This document shows positions 50,045 through 58,941 of a DNA stretch of 64,000 nt, in pieces (the stretch's first letter is position 1; each line of letters begins with the position of its first letter). The stretch is from Nannocystis sp. RBIL2 (GTDB taxonomy: Bacteria > Myxococcota_A > Polyangia > Nannocystales > Nannocystaceae): NCBI RefSeq assembly GCF_026626745.1, contig NZ_JAPNJW010000002.1, positions 1,822,151-1,886,150 of the forward strand, written 5' to 3'. The position numbers were made by a program, and so were the translations under genes. The notes beneath the pieces are model-generated. The model made no database searches. It was not told where the DNA came from and saw only the letters and a program-made list of their open reading frames with translations.

Positions 50045-51400
50045 GTGCCGTCCGCGTCCGCGCCCGCAGTCGTCGTCGTCGGCGCGGGCTTCTGCGGCGC
50101 GGCCGTCGCCTGGCACCTCGCCCGCGCCGGCGGCCCGCGCGTGACGCTCGTCGACGGGCGCGGCGAGTTCGGTCCCGGCCTGGCCTATCGGACAGCCGAC
50201 CCGCGCCACCTCCTCAACACGCCGGCGGGGCGGATGAGCGCGCTCGCCGACGACCCGGAGCACTTCGTCCGCTGGGCCCGGGCGCGCGACCCCTCGGCCT
50301 GCGGCGGCAGCTTCCTGCCGCGCGGCGTCTATGGCGACTACCTGCGGCAGCTGGTGGCCGCGGCCGGCTCGGGCATCACATGTCTCTCGGGACATGTCGT
50401 CGACATCGCGCCGCCCGGGCCCGCCGGGCCGGCGACCCTCACGCTGGCCGACTGCACCCGGCTCGCCGCCGAACACGTCGTCCTCGCCCTCGGCAACCTC
50501 CCGCCGCGCCTGCCCGCCGGCCTCGACGACCGCGTCCGCGCCGATCCGCGCTACGTCCACGATCCCTGGACCGCGCCGGGACCCGCGATCGCGCAGGACT
50601 CCGCGGTGCTGGTCTTCGGGACAGGTCTATCGGCGCTCGACCTCGCCCTCGGGCTCGCCGGCGCCGGCCACCGCGGACCTGTCCACCTGCTCTCGCGCCA
50701 TGGCCTGTTGCCGCAGGCCCACCGCGCCCCGGCCCGTCCGCCCGAGCCGCATCCGCCGGCGTACGCCGACTGGCCAGCCACGACGCGCGGGGCCCTGCAC
50801 GCGCTGCGCACGGCCGCTCGGAACGAGGCGGCCCGCGGCGGCGACTGGCGCGACCTGCTCGCCGACCTGCGCCCGGTGACTCAGGCGATCTGGCGCCGCT
50901 GGCCGGCGTGCGAGCGCGAACGCTTCGTCCGTCACCTGCGGGTCTACTGGGAGGCTCACCGCCACCGCGCCGCCCCGACGACCGCCGCCGCGATCGCCGA
51001 GCTGCGCGCGAGCGGTCGGCTGCACGTCCACGCCGGGCGCATCGAGGACATGTCCCTCGGGACAGACGCGATCGCCGCGGCGATCCGCCCGCGCGGCGCC
51101 GCCACCCGCGTCCACCTGCGCGTGGAGGCGCTGCTCAACGCCACCGGCCCCGCGCCCGATCCGCGCGACTGCGACGACCCGCTGCTGCGCGCCCTGATCG
51201 CCCGCGGCCTGCTGGTGCCCGACCCGCTCGGCGCGAGCGTCGCCGACGACGGGGCAATCATCGACGCGGACGGCCAGGCGTCGAGCTGGCTGCACGCCGT
51301 CGGCGGCCTGCGCCGGCCGCAGCTGTGGGAGACGACCGCGGTGCTCGAGCTGGCTCCCCAGTGCCAGGCGCTCGCCGAGCGCCTGCGCGGCCAGACTTGA
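50045..51400 (+). CDS. FAD/NAD(P)-binding oxidoreductase (NAD_binding_9-like)
   Basis: A 451-residue flavoprotein starting at GTG 50045. It has an N-terminal dinucleotide motif (VVVVGAGFCGAAVAWHLARAG), the family segment GPGLAYRTADPRHLLNTPAGRM, and a second Rossmann-like glycine motif (VLVFGTGLSALDLAL). The C-terminal part ends in LHAVGGLRRPQLWETTA. The substrate of this family is not established. Three 14-bp repeat pairs lie inside the gene and a hairpin array follows its stop. Confidence 0.8.
   Translation: MPSASAPAVVVVGAGFCGAAVAWHLARAGGPRVTLVDGRGEFGPGLAYRTADPRHLLNTPAGRMSALADDPEHFVRWARARDPSACGGSFLPRGVYGDYLRQLVAAAGSGITCLSGHVVDIAPPGPAGPATLTLADCTRLAAEHVVLALGNLPPRLPAGLDDRVRADPRYVHDPWTAPGPAIAQDSAVLVFGTGLSALDLALGLAGAGHRGPVHLLSRHGLLPQAHRAPARPPEPHPPAYADWPATTRGALHALRTAARNEAARGGDWRDLLADLRPVTQAIWRRWPACERERFVRHLRVYWEAHRHRAAPTTAAAIAELRASGRLHVHAGRIEDMSLGTDAIAAAIRPRGAATRVHLRVEALLNATGPAPDPRDCDDPLLRALIARGLLVPDPLGASVADDGAIIDADGQASSWLHAVGGLRRPQLWETTAVLELAPQCQALAERLRGQT
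50379..50399. repeat. 14-bp repeat family, 2 units (FAD gene)
   Basis: CATGTCT at 50379 and CATGTCG at 50393, giving ACATGTC twice. Confidence 0.6.
50608..50628. repeat. 14-bp repeat family, 2 units (FAD gene)
   Basis: GCTGGTC at 50608 and CAGGTCT at 50622, on the second glycine motif. Confidence 0.4.
51049..51069. repeat. 14-bp repeat family, 2 units (FAD gene)
   Basis: CATGTCC at 51049 and CAGACGC at 51063, giving TGTCC-CTCG-GGACA. Confidence 0.6.
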
Positions 51401-51421
51401 GCCCGGAACGGCTTCATACCG

Positions 51422-51605
51422 CCTGTCCCTCCGGACAGCCCCGACCTCCGCCCGCCTATTCCTTCGGACAGACTCAACCTCTGCCCGCCTGTCCCTCCGG
51501 ACAGCCTCGACGTCTACCCGCCTGTCCCTCCGGACAGCTCAATCTCCGTCCGCCTGTCCCTCCGGACAGCTCAATCTCCGTCCGCCTGTCTCTCGGGACA
51601 GCTGC
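51422..51605. repeat. Six-hairpin tandem array (32-33 bp period) between convergent genes
   Basis: Hairpins start at 51422, 51455, 51488, 51521, 51553 and 51585, each based on CCTGTCCCTCCGGACAG (the second has CCTATTCC, the last CCTGTCTCTCGGGACAG). Spacers of 15-16 nt are themselves similar (for example TCAATCTCCGTCCG twice). It fills most of the 231-bp gap between the FAD gene and rarA. Confidence 0.92.
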
Positions 51606-51631
51606 CCGTTCGTCCGGCCGGCCCCCATCTC

Positions 51632-52999
51632 TCACTCGCCGGCAGGCTCGGGCTCCCCACCCTCGCCTGTCCCTTCGCGCAGCTGCTGCAGGCGCGCCCA
51701 CGCGGCCGCCTCCCACCCGCGTGGGCCCGGGTGGGCGTAGCGCTGCCCTCTCAGGGCCTCCGGCAGATAGCTCTCGTTGCCCGGCACCACCCCGCCCTCG
51801 AAGTCGTGCGGGTACTTGTAGCCGACCCCGTACTGCGCCTCGCGCATCAGCGGCGTCACCGCGTTGCGGACCGCCAGCGGCACCTCGAGGCTGCCGGCGC
51901 GCAGCACGTCTTTGCGCGCGTTGGCGTAGGCCGTCAGCGCAGTGTTGCTCTTCGGCGCCAGGGCCAGGAACAGGGCCGCCTGCGTCAGCGGCAGCACGGC
52001 CTCGGGCATGCCGATCTGGTGGGCCGCCTGGGACGCGGCCACCGCCACCGGCAGCGCCTGCGGCTCCGCGTTGCCGACGTCTTCGGCGGCGAAGATCACG
52101 ATCCGCCGGGCCACGAAGTCGACGTCCTCGCCGGACTCGAGCATGCGCGCGAGCCAGTACACCGCCGCGTCGGCGTCGCTGGCCCGCATGCTCTTGATGA
52201 AGGCCGAGACGACGTTGTAGTGCTCCTCCCCGGCCTTGTCGTAGCGCAGCGCGCGGCCGCCGACGGCCTGCTGCGCGACCTCCCGGCTGAGCCGCGTCTC
52301 GCCCTCGGGCACCAGGTCGACCGCCAGCTCGAGCGACCCGAGCGCCCGCCGGGCGTCGCCCTGCGCCGTGTGGGCGATCGCCGCCAGCAGCCCGTCCTCG
52401 GCCTCGAGCTTGCGCGCCCCGAGCCCACGCTCCTCGTCGGTCAGCGCGCGGCGCAGCAGCGCCACCAGGTCGCGGACCTCGATCGGCCGCAGCTGCAGCA
52501 CCCGCACCCGGCTCAGCAGCGCCGCGTTGACCTCGAAGCTCGGGTTCTCGGTGGTCGCCCCGACCAGCGAGCACACCCCCGCTTCGATGTGCGGCAGCAG
52601 GATGTCCTGCTGCGCCTTGTTGAAGCGGTGGATCTCGTCGACGAACAGCAGCGTCCCGCGGCCCTCGTGGGCCCGCCGTCGGCGCGCGACCTCGACCACC
52701 TCGCGCAGCTCGCGGGCTCCGGCCGAGGTCGCTGACAGCACGCAGAACGCGCTCTGGGTGTGCTCCGCCAGCAGCCGCGCCAGGGTCGTCTTGCCCGTCC
52801 CCGGGGGCCCCCACAGGATCAGGCTCGGCACTCGCCCGGTGTCGGCGATCCGGCGCAAGATCTTCCCCGGCCCGAGCAAGTGCGTCTGCCCCACCACCTC
52901 GTCGAGGCGGCGCGGCCGCATGCGCTCGGCCAGCGGCACCAGCGTGGGGTCGCGTTGCCAGGCGCGCTCGAAGAGGTCGTCGCTCGCGTGGGACTGCAC
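51632..52999 (-). CDS. rarA: Replication-associated recombination protein A (MgsA/RarA)
   Basis: A 455-residue clamp-loader-like AAA+ ATPase acting at stalled replication forks. PLAERMRPRRLDEVVGQTHLL, Walker A LWGPPGTGKTTLAR, Walker B TLLFVDEIHRFNKAQQD, sensor GATTENPSFEVN and the C-terminal KYPHDFEGG motif are all present. Start is GTG 52999 (QSHASDDLFERAW), divergent by 22 bp from the DUF5329 gene, so their promoters must overlap the coding ends. A repeat pair is at 51666-51686 near the C-terminus. Confidence 0.96.
   Translation of the reverse strand: MQSHASDDLFERAWQRDPTLVPLAERMRPRRLDEVVGQTHLLGPGKILRRIADTGRVPSLILWGPPGTGKTTLARLLAEHTQSAFCVLSATSAGARELREVVEVARRRRAHEGRGTLLFVDEIHRFNKAQQDILLPHIEAGVCSLVGATTENPSFEVNAALLSRVRVLQLRPIEVRDLVALLRRALTDEERGLGARKLEAEDGLLAAIAHTAQGDARRALGSLELAVDLVPEGETRLSREVAQQAVGGRALRYDKAGEEHYNVVSAFIKSMRASDADAAVYWLARMLESGEDVDFVARRIVIFAAEDVGNAEPQALPVAVAASQAAHQIGMPEAVLPLTQAALFLALAPKSNTALTAYANARKDVLRAGSLEVPLAVRNAVTPLMREAQYGVGYKYPHDFEGGVVPGNESYLPEALRGQRYAHPGPRGWEAAAWARLQQLREGTGEGGEPEPAGE
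51666..51686. repeat. 14-bp repeat family, 2 units (rarA 3' end)
   Basis: CCTGTCC at 51666 and CAGCTGC at 51680. Confidence 0.55.
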
Positions 53000-53021
53000 G
53001 GTGCGTGGTAGCCTACCAGGC

Positions 53022-53552
53022 GTGACGCGCCGCGCCGCTCCTTCCGCGCCTGCGACCGCCCGCCTGCGGCCGGTCTCGCCGCGTGCGCTGGCCCTCGCGG
53101 TCGCCGTGGCCGCCGCCGCCGGGCCCGCTTGCGACGAGAAGTTCCAGTCCTTCCTGAAAAACGCCTCCGACCGCCACGTCGAGCGCGAGAAGAAGAAGGA
53201 AGGCGACGTCGAGCGCCAGGCCGCCGAGGAGGCCGTGATCTCGTCGCCCGTGCGCGCCGCGATCGCCCTCGTCCGCACCAGCGACTACGACTTCGTGTCG
53301 GTCAAGTCCGACGGCAGCCGCAAGCGCTACAGCGGCTTCGACTTCGCCGCGATGCTCGAGACCAAGTCGCGCTGGCTCGGCCGCGGCCTCGACGAGCTGC
53401 CCGCCTGGCTCGACCAGATCGGCAGCCGCACCTTCTTCGGCGGCCGCTCCTACTTCGTCCGCTTGCCCGACGGCCGCGAGCTCAACTTCCGCAGCTGGCT
53501 CGAGGCCGAGATCGCGGCCCTGCCGACGGCCCTGCCCACGGAGTCACCATGA
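53022..53552 (+). CDS. DUF5329-family exported protein
   Basis: A 176-residue protein starting at GTG 53022, with an N-terminal hydrophobic signal (LALAVAVAAAAGPAC) that may be a lipobox of poor quality. A Lys/Glu-rich helix follows (VEREKKKEGDVERQAAEEAV). The C-terminal domain fits DUF5329: ISSPVRAAIALVRTSDYDFVS, YSGFDFAAMLETK, IGSRTFFGGRSYFVRLPDG. The function of the family is unknown. Its TGA overlaps the ATG of the DUF423 gene. Confidence 0.78.
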   Translation: MTRRAAPSAPATARLRPVSPRALALAVAVAAAAGPACDEKFQSFLKNASDRHVEREKKKEGDVERQAAEEAVISSPVRAAIALVRTSDYDFVSVKSDGSRKRYSGFDFAAMLETKSRWLGRGLDELPAWLDQIGSRTFFGGRSYFVRLPDGRELNFRSWLEAEIAALPTALPTESP

Positions 53553-53941
53553 CCGCAAAGACAGGCATCATCCTCGCCGGCCTCCTCGGCTTCTTCGGCG
53601 TCGCCGCCGGGGCCTTCGGCGCCCACGGCCTGCGCGACCGCGTCGGCCCGCGCGAGCTCGAGATCTGGCACACCGGCGCGCACTACCAGCAGCTGCACGC
53701 CGTGGTCCTCCTGGCCGTCGCGCTGTGGGCCCTCACCCTCTCGGCCCGCGGCGAGCCGACCGGCCTCCACGGCGTCGCCATGTCGCTGTTCGTCGCCGGC
53801 ATCGCCATCTTCTCCGGCACCCTCTACGCCATCACCCTCGGCGGTCCGCGGATCCTCGGCGCAGTCACCCCGCTGGGCGGCCTGTGCCTGCTCGCCGGCT
53901 GGCTGACGATCGTCGTCCTCGGCCTGCGCCAGGTGACGTAA
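53549..53941 (+). CDS. DUF423-family membrane protein
   Basis: A 130-residue protein with four membrane helices and DUF423 landmarks: GFFGVAAGAFGAHGLRDRV, WHTGAHYQQLHAVVLLAVAL, GIAIFSGTLYAITLGG and AVTPLGGLCLLAGW. Close relatives include YgdD-like proteins of unknown function. Coupled (ATGA) to the DUF5329 gene. Confidence 0.9.
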   Translation: MTAKTGIILAGLLGFFGVAAGAFGAHGLRDRVGPRELEIWHTGAHYQQLHAVVLLAVALWALTLSARGEPTGLHGVAMSLFVAGIAIFSGTLYAITLGGPRILGAVTPLGGLCLLAGWLTIVVLGLRQVT

Positions 53942-53978
53942 GCCGCGAGCGCGGACGGACCCCGCCGGTCACCGGCCG

Positions 53979-54048
53979 CATGTCCTCGCGGACATGCCCG
54001 ATCGAACATGCCCCGATGCGCATGTCCGTTCAGGCATGTCCCGAATCG
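53979..54048. repeat. 14-bp repeat array, 5 units, between convergent genes
   Basis: Heptamers start at 53979 (CATGTCC), 53993 (CATGCCC), 54007 (CATGCCC), 54021 (CATGTCC) and 54035 (CATGTCC), exactly 14 bp apart, in the 120-bp gap between DUF423 and the D8C lipoprotein. Confidence 0.93.
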
Positions 54049-54061
54049 ATCGCCTGAGCCG

Positions 54062-55105
54062 TCAGTCGACCCCGCAATAGCGCAGCGCGCAGGTCGGCGG
54101 CGTCGGCAGGCGGTACATGATGAACGGCCCGCAGTTCTGCACCGCGATCGGCACCTTGAAGTGGCAGGTCTCGTCTTCCCAGTGGAAGCAGACCTCGCGC
54201 GGCACCACTCCGTCGGCGGGGGCCGGCTCGGAGCCGTTGAGCCAGCCCGGCGCGTGGGTCCCGCACGAGAACTGCGGCGGCGCAGCGGTCGGCATGCGCT
54301 TGCCCGCCGAGCCGACGAAGCGCGACCACTGACCCTCGACCGGCAGGTCGAGGTCGCACTCGACCTCCTCCACCTGCGACGCCACGTTGCGACCCGGCTG
54401 CGGCAGCGCCACCGCCTGCCCGCACTCGCCCGGCAGGTTCTCCGTCAGGCACGCGTTGCAGCCGTCGCCCGCCGTCTGGTTGCCGTCGTCGCACAGCTCG
54501 CCCTCGTCCGCCTGCAGCACGTTGTCGCCGCAGCGAGGCCCGAGCGCCGAGCAGCCGGGCGCGCAGCCCTCGTACGAGTTGTCGTTGAGCTTGTCGTCGC
54601 AGACCTCGACGCCGGCGCGGACGAAGCCGTCGCCGCACACCGCGGTCTTGCAGGTCGTCGGACACTCGTCGGTGTCGGAGGAGTTGCCGTCGTCGCACTC
54701 CTCGCCGTCTTCGACGAGCCCGTTGCCGCAGTCAGTGGGCGGCTCCGTCGTCACCGTCACGGTCACCGACGTGACCGTCGGGTCGGTGAAGATGGTCGTG
54801 AAGGTCGGGTCGGTGATCGTCGGGTCGGTGTCGGTCGGGTCGATCGTCGTCGGCGTCGTGATCGTCGTCGGCAGCGTGTCGGTCGGCTCGATCGTCGTCG
54901 GGCCGGTGTCGGTCGGCTCGATCGTCGTCGGCGTCGTGATCGTCGTCGGCAGCGTGTCGGTGAGCGTGTCGGTAAGCGTATCGGTCGTGATGGAGGTCGA
55001 GAGCGTGTCCGTCGTGTCGATCTTGACGGCGAAGCAGCCGCTGATCAGGTGCGCAAAAACAATCGCTCGTGTCGCCAACCCCCACCGTCTACAAGCGCGT
55101 AACAT
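54062..55105 (-). CDS. Lipoprotein with cysteine-rich repeats and uromodulin-like D8C domain
   Basis: A 347-residue protein from ATG 55105 with a signal ending in a lipobox (AHLISGC). A Thr/Pro/Asp/Ile tether built of TTIEPTDT/TLPTTITTP units follows (residues about 30-120), then three cysteine-rich CGNG/CGDG...CDD repeats (about 125-235). The last 100 residues match the animal D8C domain: GQWSRFVGSAGKRM, CGTHAPGWLNG, REVCFHWED, IAVQNCG and YRLPTPPTCALRYCG, in the same order as in uromodulin and GP2. Probably a disulfide-bonded surface protein. Function is not known. Confidence 0.78.
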   Translation of the reverse strand: MLRACRRWGLATRAIVFAHLISGCFAVKIDTTDTLSTSITTDTLTDTLTDTLPTTITTPTTIEPTDTGPTTIEPTDTLPTTITTPTTIDPTDTDPTITDPTFTTIFTDPTVTSVTVTVTTEPPTDCGNGLVEDGEECDDGNSSDTDECPTTCKTAVCGDGFVRAGVEVCDDKLNDNSYEGCAPGCSALGPRCGDNVLQADEGELCDDGNQTAGDGCNACLTENLPGECGQAVALPQPGRNVASQVEEVECDLDLPVEGQWSRFVGSAGKRMPTAAPPQFSCGTHAPGWLNGSEPAPADGVVPREVCFHWEDETCHFKVPIAVQNCGPFIMYRLPTPPTCALRYCGVD

Positions 55106-55269
55106 AATGTCTTCAAGGTACTCGTGGCCCCCGTACCCGTGCAAGGCCGACCCCTCGATCAGGCTGGCCCGGGCCTTCTGCGACACGATCGCGCGCGATG
55201 TGTGACCGCGAAGGTGCGGGCTATCGGCGTCAGTTGACAGCCGGCGGGCCTTGCCCGATTGAGGCTTTG

Positions 55270-57405
55270 ATGACGAGGCAAACGCACCGCCCCTGGTTCG
55301 GGGCCGCGCTCGGGCTCGTGTGGTTGGCTGCCTGTCCGAGCAGCCCGACCGCCAACGACACCGACGAGCCGGCCACGGCTGGTAACACGATGACGTCGCC
55401 GACCGGGGGGCCCACCGAGGGCACCGCGGGAGAGACCGAAGATCCGACAGCCGGCGATCCCACCGAGGGCGGCGAGGAAGCGGACCCGGGGCGCGTGACC
55501 GTGCATCGGCTCAACCGCACCGAGTACAACAACACCGTCCGGGACCTCCTCGGCACCGCGCAGCGGCCGGCCGACAGCTTTCCTGCCGACGACTTCGGCC
55601 TCGGCTTCGACAACATCTCCGACGTCCTCAGCACCTCGCCGCTGCAGGCCGAGCTCTATGAGCGGGCCGCCGAAGGTCTGATCCTCGAGGCGATGGAGAT
55701 CCCGATCACCGATCCGGGCACCTGGCAGATCGAGGCCGAGGACGCGCTCGCCTCGGTCGGCGGTGCGTCCGGCGAGGCCTGGAACCTCTACAGCAACGGC
55801 GAGGTGTACCAGACCATCGAGCTGCCCTACGACGGCCAGTACAAGTTCAGCGCCCGCGTGTGGGGCCAGCAGGCGGGGCCCGACTTGCCGCACATGAACC
55901 TCACCGTCGACCAGGCGCCCGTCGGCATGTTCGACGTCGAGGCGGTGCAGAACGGCGCCCAGGTCTACGAGGTCACGATCGACGCGACCGCCGGCGTGCA
56001 CAAGTTCGCCGTCGAGTTCACCAACGACTACTACGACGAGCCGAACATGGCCGACCGCAACCTGCTGGTCGACTGGTTCAAGGTCGAGGGTCCGATCAAC
56101 CTGCCCGACGGCGACAACCCGCTGCGTACGCGCATCATGGTGTGCGATCCGAACGTCGACGGCGAAGAGGTCTGTCTGCGCGAGATCTTGACCAAGTTCA
56201 CCGAGCGCGCCTGGCGACGCCCGGTCACCGGCGCCGAGCTCGACGCGCTGATGAAGTTCATCGCCGACGGCAAGGGCGCCGGCGAGACCTGGGAGGCCGG
56301 CCTCCGCATCGCGCTGCAGGCAGTGATGGTCTCGCCCTACTTCATCTACCGCGTCGAGCTCGACGCGGCCCCCACCGACCTCACGCCGCACCCGCTCGGC
56401 GACTTCGAGCTCGCCTCGCGCCTGTCGTACTTCCTGTGGAGCAGCATGCCCGACGACGAGCTGTTCGCCGCCGCGGCCGCCGGCACCCTGCAGGACCCGA
56501 AGGTGCTCGAGACCCAGGCCCGGCGCATGCTCGCCGACGACCGCGCGCGCGCCCTGATCGACAACTTCGCCGGTCAGTGGTGGCTCATCCGCAACATCGC
56601 CGTCGCCTTCAAGGACGTGGCCCTGTTCCCGCAGTGGAACGACGCCATGCGCGAGTCGATGCGGACCGAGATGCGCCTGTTCGCCGAGGCCTTCTTCTCG
56701 GAGGACCGCGACATGCTCGAGATGCTGACGGCCACCGACACCTTCGTCGACGCCACGCTCGCGCAGCACTACGGCCTCGAGGGCCAGTTCGGCGCCGAGT
56801 TCGCCCCGGTCGACTTCGGCGACCGCCCGTTCCAGGGCATCCTCAACAAGGCCGGCCTGATGACCGTGCTCTCGCACGCCGACCACACCTCGCCGGTCAA
56901 GCGCGGCAAGTGGGTGCTGGAGAGCCTGCTGTGTCAGGTCCCGCCGCCGCCGCCGCCCGGCGTCGACACCAAGCTGAACCCGGTCGAGGGCAAGACGCAG
57001 CGCGAGATCCTCGAGGCGCACCGCGAGAAGCCCGAGTGCATCAGCTGTCACGTCACCATGGACCCGCTCGGCTTCGGCCTCGAGCACTACGACCCGCTCG
57101 GCGCCTGGCGCGACCTCGACAACGGCCTGCCGATCGACGCCTCGGGCACACTGCCCAACGGCACCCCGTTCGCCAACGGCCTCGAGATGCAGACGCTGAT
57201 CGCCGACGAGCCCGACTTCTTGCGCTGCGTCGCCCGCAAGACCTTCATCTACGCGCTCGGCCGCGCCGTCGGGCTCAAGGACATCCCCTACCTCGACGGC
57301 GTCACCGAGACCTTCTCGGCCAACGACCGTCGCTTCTCCGACCTCGTCGTCTCGCTCGTCACCAGCGAGCCGTTCCGCATGCGCCGCGGCGACCCCGCGA
57401 TGTGA
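55270..57405 (+). CDS. DUF1592/DUF1588/DUF1587/DUF1585 protein with carbohydrate-binding-like insert
   Basis: A 711-residue lipoprotein or exported protein (MTRQTHRPWFGAALGLVWLAAC). Order: a Thr/Gly/Glu-rich spacer; DUF1587 (VHRLNRTEYNNTVRDLLG); a beta-sandwich insert like a CBM6-type module (WQIEAEDALASVGG ... VDWFKVEGP); DUF1595/DUF1592 (RAWRRPVTGAELDALM, VSPYFIYRVE, LASRLSYFLWSSMPDD); DUF1588 with a CxxCH site (ECISCHVTMDPLG); DUF1585 at the end. The family is common in Planctomycetes and Myxococcota. The CxxCH suggests a possible c-type heme; an oxidative or polymer-related role is inferred. It forms a pair with the DUF1552 gene, 31 bp downstream. Confidence 0.9.
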   Translation: MTRQTHRPWFGAALGLVWLAACPSSPTANDTDEPATAGNTMTSPTGGPTEGTAGETEDPTAGDPTEGGEEADPGRVTVHRLNRTEYNNTVRDLLGTAQRPADSFPADDFGLGFDNISDVLSTSPLQAELYERAAEGLILEAMEIPITDPGTWQIEAEDALASVGGASGEAWNLYSNGEVYQTIELPYDGQYKFSARVWGQQAGPDLPHMNLTVDQAPVGMFDVEAVQNGAQVYEVTIDATAGVHKFAVEFTNDYYDEPNMADRNLLVDWFKVEGPINLPDGDNPLRTRIMVCDPNVDGEEVCLREILTKFTERAWRRPVTGAELDALMKFIADGKGAGETWEAGLRIALQAVMVSPYFIYRVELDAAPTDLTPHPLGDFELASRLSYFLWSSMPDDELFAAAAAGTLQDPKVLETQARRMLADDRARALIDNFAGQWWLIRNIAVAFKDVALFPQWNDAMRESMRTEMRLFAEAFFSEDRDMLEMLTATDTFVDATLAQHYGLEGQFGAEFAPVDFGDRPFQGILNKAGLMTVLSHADHTSPVKRGKWVLESLLCQVPPPPPPGVDTKLNPVEGKTQREILEAHREKPECISCHVTMDPLGFGLEHYDPLGAWRDLDNGLPIDASGTLPNGTPFANGLEMQTLIADEPDFLRCVARKTFIYALGRAVGLKDIPYLDGVTETFSANDRRFSDLVVSLVTSEPFRMRRGDPAM

Positions 57406-57436
57406 CCTCACCACCCCATTCTCCGGAGACATCACG

Positions 57437-58795
57437 ATGCCGCGTCGCTTCTCTCTCTCGCGCCGTACCCTCCTGGGCGGGGCTGGTGCCCTGATCGCCC
57501 TGCCCTGGCTGGAGGCGATGGCGCCCGTCGCAAGGCGGGCTCGCGGGGCCGACCCCGAGCCCCCGCCGCTGCGCGCCCTCTTCTACTACCTCCCGAACGG
57601 GATCCACATGCAGTCCTGGACGCCCGCCACCGAGGGCCCGGGCTACGAGATCACGCCGATCCTCTCGCCGCTGGTCGACCCGCAAGCCATGGTCGACCTC
57701 AAGGGCGACGTCATGGTCCTCACCGGCCTGCAGAACCTGCCCGCCAAGCCCGAAGGTCCGGGCGACCACGCGGGCGGTACCTCGGCCTTCCTGACCTGCA
57801 CCCACGTCACCAAGTCCGAGACCGACATCAACAACGACATCTCGATCGACCAGGTGCTCGCCAATGCCATCGGCGAGGCCACGCCGCACCGCTCGCTGCA
57901 GTTCGGGACCGCCAACGGCGCGACCATGGGCAACTGCGACAGCGGCTACAGCTGCGCCTACACCAGCAACATCTCGTGGGCCGACGCCAAGACCCCGCTG
58001 CCGAAGCTGTACGACCCGCAGGTCATCTTCGACCTGCTGTTCTCCGGCTTCGACCCCGAAGCGACCGCCGAGGAGCAGGCCAAGCGGCGCGCCAACCGGA
58101 TCAGCGTCATCGACTACGCCACCGGCCAGGTCGAGTCGCTGCAGACCAAGCTCGGCAAGACCGACCGCGACAAGCTCGACCAGTACCTCACCGGCCTGCG
58201 CGACCTCGAGAAGCGCCTCACCGCCGAGAACACCGACGCGGTGTGCGAGCTGCCGGCGATGTTCTCGGGCGCCTACCCCGACTTCACGACGCACGTCGAC
58301 CTGATGACCGAGCTGATGGTGCTGGCCTTCCAGTGCGACCAGACCCGCATCATCACCTTCATGCTCGAGAACGCCGGCAGCTACCGCGACTACTCGTTCA
58401 TCGGCGCTCAGGGAGCGCACCACGAGATCTCGCACCACATGGACAACCCGGACAACTTCGCCAAGCTCGAGATCATCGATCGCTGGGAGATGGTCCAGTT
58501 CGCCAAGCTGCTGCAGAAGCTCAAGAGCTCGCCCGAGGGCGAGGGCACGCTGCTCGACAACTGCGTGGTGTTCCTGTCGTCGGAGATCAGCGACGGCAAC
58601 GCCCACAACCACAACAACCTGCCGGTGCTGCTGGCGGGCCGCGCCGGCGGTCAGCTGACGCCCGGGCGCCACGTGAAGTACGGCGAGACCCCTCCGCTCT
58701 CCAACCTGTTCATCTCGATCGCCGAGATGTTCGGCGTGCCGGCGGACGGCTTCGGCGACGACGGCGTCGGCCCGCTGCCGAACCTCAAGGTCTGA
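57437..58795 (+). CDS. DUF1552 family protein with Tat signal
   Basis: A 452-residue protein with a twin-arginine signal (SLSRRTLLGGAGALIALPWLEA), as in DUF1552 proteins. LFYYLPNGIHMQSWTP, GDHAGGTSAFLTC, SIDQVLA, NISWADAKTPLPKLYDPQ, LDQYLTGLRDLEKRL and the late SSEISDGNAHNHNNLPVLLAG are recognisable. The family is almost always next to DUF1592-type genes. Tat export implies folding, perhaps with a cofactor, before secretion. Function is unknown. Confidence 0.9.
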   Translation: MPRRFSLSRRTLLGGAGALIALPWLEAMAPVARRARGADPEPPPLRALFYYLPNGIHMQSWTPATEGPGYEITPILSPLVDPQAMVDLKGDVMVLTGLQNLPAKPEGPGDHAGGTSAFLTCTHVTKSETDINNDISIDQVLANAIGEATPHRSLQFGTANGATMGNCDSGYSCAYTSNISWADAKTPLPKLYDPQVIFDLLFSGFDPEATAEEQAKRRANRISVIDYATGQVESLQTKLGKTDRDKLDQYLTGLRDLEKRLTAENTDAVCELPAMFSGAYPDFTTHVDLMTELMVLAFQCDQTRIITFMLENAGSYRDYSFIGAQGAHHEISHHMDNPDNFAKLEIIDRWEMVQFAKLLQKLKSSPEGEGTLLDNCVVFLSSEISDGNAHNHNNLPVLLAGRAGGQLTPGRHVKYGETPPLSNLFISIAEMFGVPADGFGDDGVGPLPNLKV

Positions 58796-58941
58796 AGACC
58801 GCCGACGGGGGCGCCACGCACCCCCGGTTCGACGAACGCGAAGAGACCCGCGTCCCTGGCACCCCAGCCAGGCCGCGGGCCTCGCCGCGTCGAACGTCGG
58901 AAGCCACTCGGCGCGCTCCCGTACCAATGTGCATCGGAGGA

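Noticed and set aside
51422..51605. CRISPR array
   Set aside because: Repeats are short hairpins at 32-33 bp period and the spacers resemble one another; no cas genes are present.
55234..55262. Promoter with TTGACA at 55234 for the DUF1592 gene
   Set aside because: The -10 candidate (GATTGA) matches the consensus poorly and would give a leaderless start; not enough to list.
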